Shown: positions 62,175 to 64,000 of the stretch, in pieces
Position numbering within the stretch: the stretch's first letter is position 1
How the letters are laid out: each line of letters begins with the position of its first letter
From: Gammaproteobacteria bacterium
GTDB lineage: Bacteria; Pseudomonadota; Gammaproteobacteria; Pseudomonadales; Pseudohongiellaceae
Assembly: GCA_009692305.1 (NCBI GenBank)
Contig: SHZK01000006.1
Location: 1-64,000, forward strand
Length of the DNA stretch: 64,000 bases
Direction of reading: 5' to 3'
Position numbers and translations under genes: made by a program
The notes under the pieces: generated by a model
Database searches by the model: none
Seen by the model: the letters and a program-made list of their open reading frames with translations, nothing else
What the model was told of the DNA's origin: nothing

Positions 62175-63215
62175 CTAACAATCGATACATACACCGATGC
62201 CGGTTGTGACCGCTTGACTCTTGGTGCCGAGCCACGGCGGGATGATGGCGCCAAAACCACCGGCGGGGCCGCCTGCCGCGACGACCAGCAGGTGGGCGGG
62301 CGAGGGTAGCGCGCTGTATTCCACATCACCCTTGTCCCGAATCACCGAGCCTTTGCCGACGCTGGCCCATTCGGCGCGCGTTATGCGGGCTTTACGGAAA
62401 AGATACTCCGCGACATCAGCCTTCGACCAGCCTGCGTTCTGCAAATGATCGCGATGTTGTTTGGGTATCACGACCACATAGTTGCCGGACCAGATCGAGT
62501 AATTACGCATATTGGCCCGCATCTCGGCGGCGTAGGTGTCCAGAATCTCCTCCGGCACGGTGGTCCACTCATTCATGATCTGGCGCGGAGCCCCGGCGGC
62601 AAGTACCGTGACTGCAGATGCTGCGCGCGGGATGCCGCGTAATTCCGCCAGAGACTGCCAGCTCGATCCTTCCTCGTCCTCGGCAATGCAATAACTGATC
62701 TTGCCGGGATGGCCGAGGGTGGAACGGTCAATGGCGCCGGGACTGACTTCGAGAATATTTATTAATCCGAGACGTATGGCGCGACCAATCACTGAAGTGG
62801 CGCGATCGCTGCTGCCGAGCACATTGAATTCACAGCCCGCGTTAATCTCTTTGCGAATGGGTCCGTTGAGGATGAGCAGTACGGCGCAGCCACCGGTACT
62901 GGCGGTGGCGCCGTGCAATAGAAACTCCGGTCGCAGCATGCCGGTCCAGGCGGTAACGACAGCGGGAAAGTGCAATGGCAGACAACCCGCCATCACCGCG
63001 TTGATCGCGAGCTTCTCGGCGATAATGGGTCGTTCGCGGACGGGTTCGATGCCGATGAGGGCATCGGCTTGCAGATTCGCCCACTCGAGGCAGGCGTTCA
63101 CAGCAGCGGGCGTTGGTGGCACCACAGGAAAACCATCGGTCCAGCCACGACTGTGATAAAACTCCTGCGCGTCAGACCAGCAATCGAGTTCGTAGTGTCT
63201 GGATGTGAGCGCCAT
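62175..63215 (-). CDS. Protein of unknown function, operon partner of the UGSC protein, C-terminal CxxC tail
   Basis: A 346-residue protein without signal peptide. The start is FYHSRGWTDGFPVVPPTPAAV; other notable parts are INAVMAGCLPLHFPAVVTAW, LHGATASTGGCAVLLILNGPI, GRAIRLGLINI and LLVVAAGGPAGGFGAIIPPWLG. It ends exactly at GVCIDC, a dithiol tail like those that serve as redox ends in other proteins. I know no reaction for it. It lies 69 bp upstream of the UGSC gene on the same strand, and its ATG overlaps the stop of the secreted-family gene (TAATG). I suggest that it works with the selenoprotein. Confidence 0.7.
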   Translation of the reverse strand: MALTSRHYELDCWSDAQEFYHSRGWTDGFPVVPPTPAAVNACLEWANLQADALIGIEPVRERPIIAEKLAINAVMAGCLPLHFPAVVTAWTGMLRPEFLLHGATASTGGCAVLLILNGPIRKEINAGCEFNVLGSSDRATSVIGRAIRLGLINILEVSPGAIDRSTLGHPGKISYCIAEDEEGSSWQSLAELRGIPRAASAVTVLAAGAPRQIMNEWTTVPEEILDTYAAEMRANMRNYSIWSGNYVVVIPKQHRDHLQNAGWSKADVAEYLFRKARITRAEWASVGKGSVIRDKGDVEYSALPSPAHLLVVAAGGPAGGFGAIIPPWLGTKSQAVTTGIGVCIDC

Positions 63216-64000
63216 TAATCCTGTTGACCGGGCAGTCCCTGTGCTTCCAGGCGGCGCCAGCCTCCGAGAATTCCCGCCATCGCGTAGTTGCCTTCATGAC
63301 AGGCGTATTCGTAAATCGGTTCTTCGGTTCGAACCATCGGAAACATTACTGTCCAGGGTGCAGTCCACGTAGTGGGATCGGTGATGGTGAATTCATAACC
63401 CAGTGTGTCGGCATCGATGAGCCAGAATTTTTCAAGCAGGTGCATATTCTCACTGGAGTTACCGAAAGCTGTTTCGCGGGCGAAGTGTTTCGTTTCAACG
63501 ATCAGGGTATCGCCTTCCCAGCGCCCGACAGAATCACCCTCCCACTTGCGCGGCTGCTGCCGAAATTCCGTTGTATACATTTTCACGGGACGAATGTTAT
63601 GCACCATCTCGTTGTGGATGAGCACATGATCGGCGGTCTGGATCAACTGCACATTATTGTTATAAGCACTCGGTATCATGGGCGGGCCGGAGTTAAAACC
63701 CATGATGCAGCGTTCCGACAGCGGCCGCACTTCCACACCAGCAGCCAACTGCGCCTCGTCTCTTCTGATGGCGTTTTTCGCCTCGGCGGCAGCGGTTAAA
63801 GCCGGAATGCGGCCGTTTTCTGGCGCAGTTACCAGCGAGGTGCGTCTGTCTCCGAGAATATCCGCACCGCGGTCATACCAGAATTCGTTATAGTCTCCGG
63901 TAGTCGAGGTATCGGTGAAGTTATCCCGGTCCCGTCGTTCCCGTTCCTCAAGCTCAAACTGCGCGGCTTCTTCGGCGGTGAGCGTCGCCTTGTTGCCAAG
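63215..64000 (-). CDS. Secreted protein of an uncharacterised family (copy 3 of 3), 5' end outside the window
   Basis: The frame is open from the window edge and covers at least 261 residues: LTAEEAAQFELEERERRDRDNFTDTSTTGDYNEFWYDRG, RTSLVTAPENGRIPAL, VRPLSERCIMGFNSGPPMIPSAYNNNVQLIQTADHVLIHNEMVHNIRPV, RWEGDTLIVETKHF and YEYACHEGNYAMAGILGGWRR. It is a paralogue of the proteins at 371 and 59666. Here it is the first known gene of the operon with the CxxC-tail protein and the UGSC selenoprotein. The start codon and signal peptide are beyond position 64000. Confidence 0.78.
   Translation of the reverse strand, partial: LGNKATLTAEEAAQFELEERERRDRDNFTDTSTTGDYNEFWYDRGADILGDRRTSLVTAPENGRIPALTAAAEAKNAIRRDEAQLAAGVEVRPLSERCIMGFNSGPPMIPSAYNNNVQLIQTADHVLIHNEMVHNIRPVKMYTTEFRQQPRKWEGDSVGRWEGDTLIVETKHFARETAFGNSSENMHLLEKFWLIDADTLGYEFTITDPTTWTAPWTVMFPMVRTEEPIYEYACHEGNYAMAGILGGWRRLEAQGLPGQQD

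Overview
The window looks like chromosome of a free-living, probably marine, heterotrophic gammaproteobacterium. This rests on gene content (PBP1b, TrkH, SlyD with a His-rich tail, type IV pilin-like proteins, many exported quinoproteins, CO-dehydrogenase-like molybdenum hydroxylases) and on roughly 55% GC. The placement is an inference. No rRNA or tRNA gene is visible.

Layout. 1-5.6 kb: the end of an IS3-type transposase, a secreted protein of unknown function (one of three paralogues in the window), SlyD, a small membrane protein, a Tat-exported MalY/PatB-like PLP enzyme, two large non-coding hairpins and a class III CoA-transferase. 5.9-9.4 kb: a five-gene cluster for a tryptophan tryptophylquinone amine dehydrogenase (large subunit, MauE, MauD, small subunit, cytochrome c), ordered like the aromatic amine dehydrogenase locus. 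9.4-14.0 kb: a MacAB/Lol-like ABC trio bounded by copies of a REP-associated tyrosine transposase (RAYT). 14-17 kb: a TPR lipoprotein, PBP1b and a short secreted protein. 17.4-20.4 kb and 54.9-58.0 kb: two diverged copies of one module (PQQ dehydrogenase, prepilin-like protein, B-box zinc protein), each with one of the two small genes broken by a stop codon. 20.6-26.2 kb: a His-rich repeat protein, an exported haloalkane dehalogenase-like hydrolase, a TPR-like protein, a pseudouridine synthase and a methyltransferase.

26.2-31.05 kb is a decayed accessory region: a broken BrnTA pair, several truncated genes, REP hairpins, a well-formed integron gene cassette with its attC site, and a degenerate integron integrase. 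31-44.8 kb carries a complete form II CO-dehydrogenase-like operon (coxG, S, L, M, D, E) divergent from a second large subunit followed by an SDR, an MFS transporter, an NHL protein and an MDR reductase. 44.8-54.8 kb: an SMP-30-like protein, an amino-acid permease, a lipoprotein, a DNA/RNA non-specific endonuclease-fold protein without its catalytic histidine, an asymmetric ABC exporter pair under a MarR regulator, and a cytochrome c/copper-monooxygenase-like protein. 58-64 kb: TrkH, two more members of the secreted unknown family, a broken DUF1330 gene, an enoyl-CoA hydratase fragment, and an operon encoding a UGSC-motif protein.

The strongest unusual signal is at 61578-62105. An in-frame TGA lies exactly at the U of a UGSC motif and is followed at once by a two-tier hairpin shaped like a bacterial SECIS element, so I read the gene as a selenoprotein. 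The gene before it in the operon encodes a protein ending in a C-x-x-C tail. A second theme is a dispersed family of TGACCCC/GGGGTCA palindromes, probably REPs moved by the RAYT, found in about a dozen intergenic places and in several cases forming the 3' ends of genes. A third is an unusual number of in-frame stop codons in otherwise well-preserved genes.
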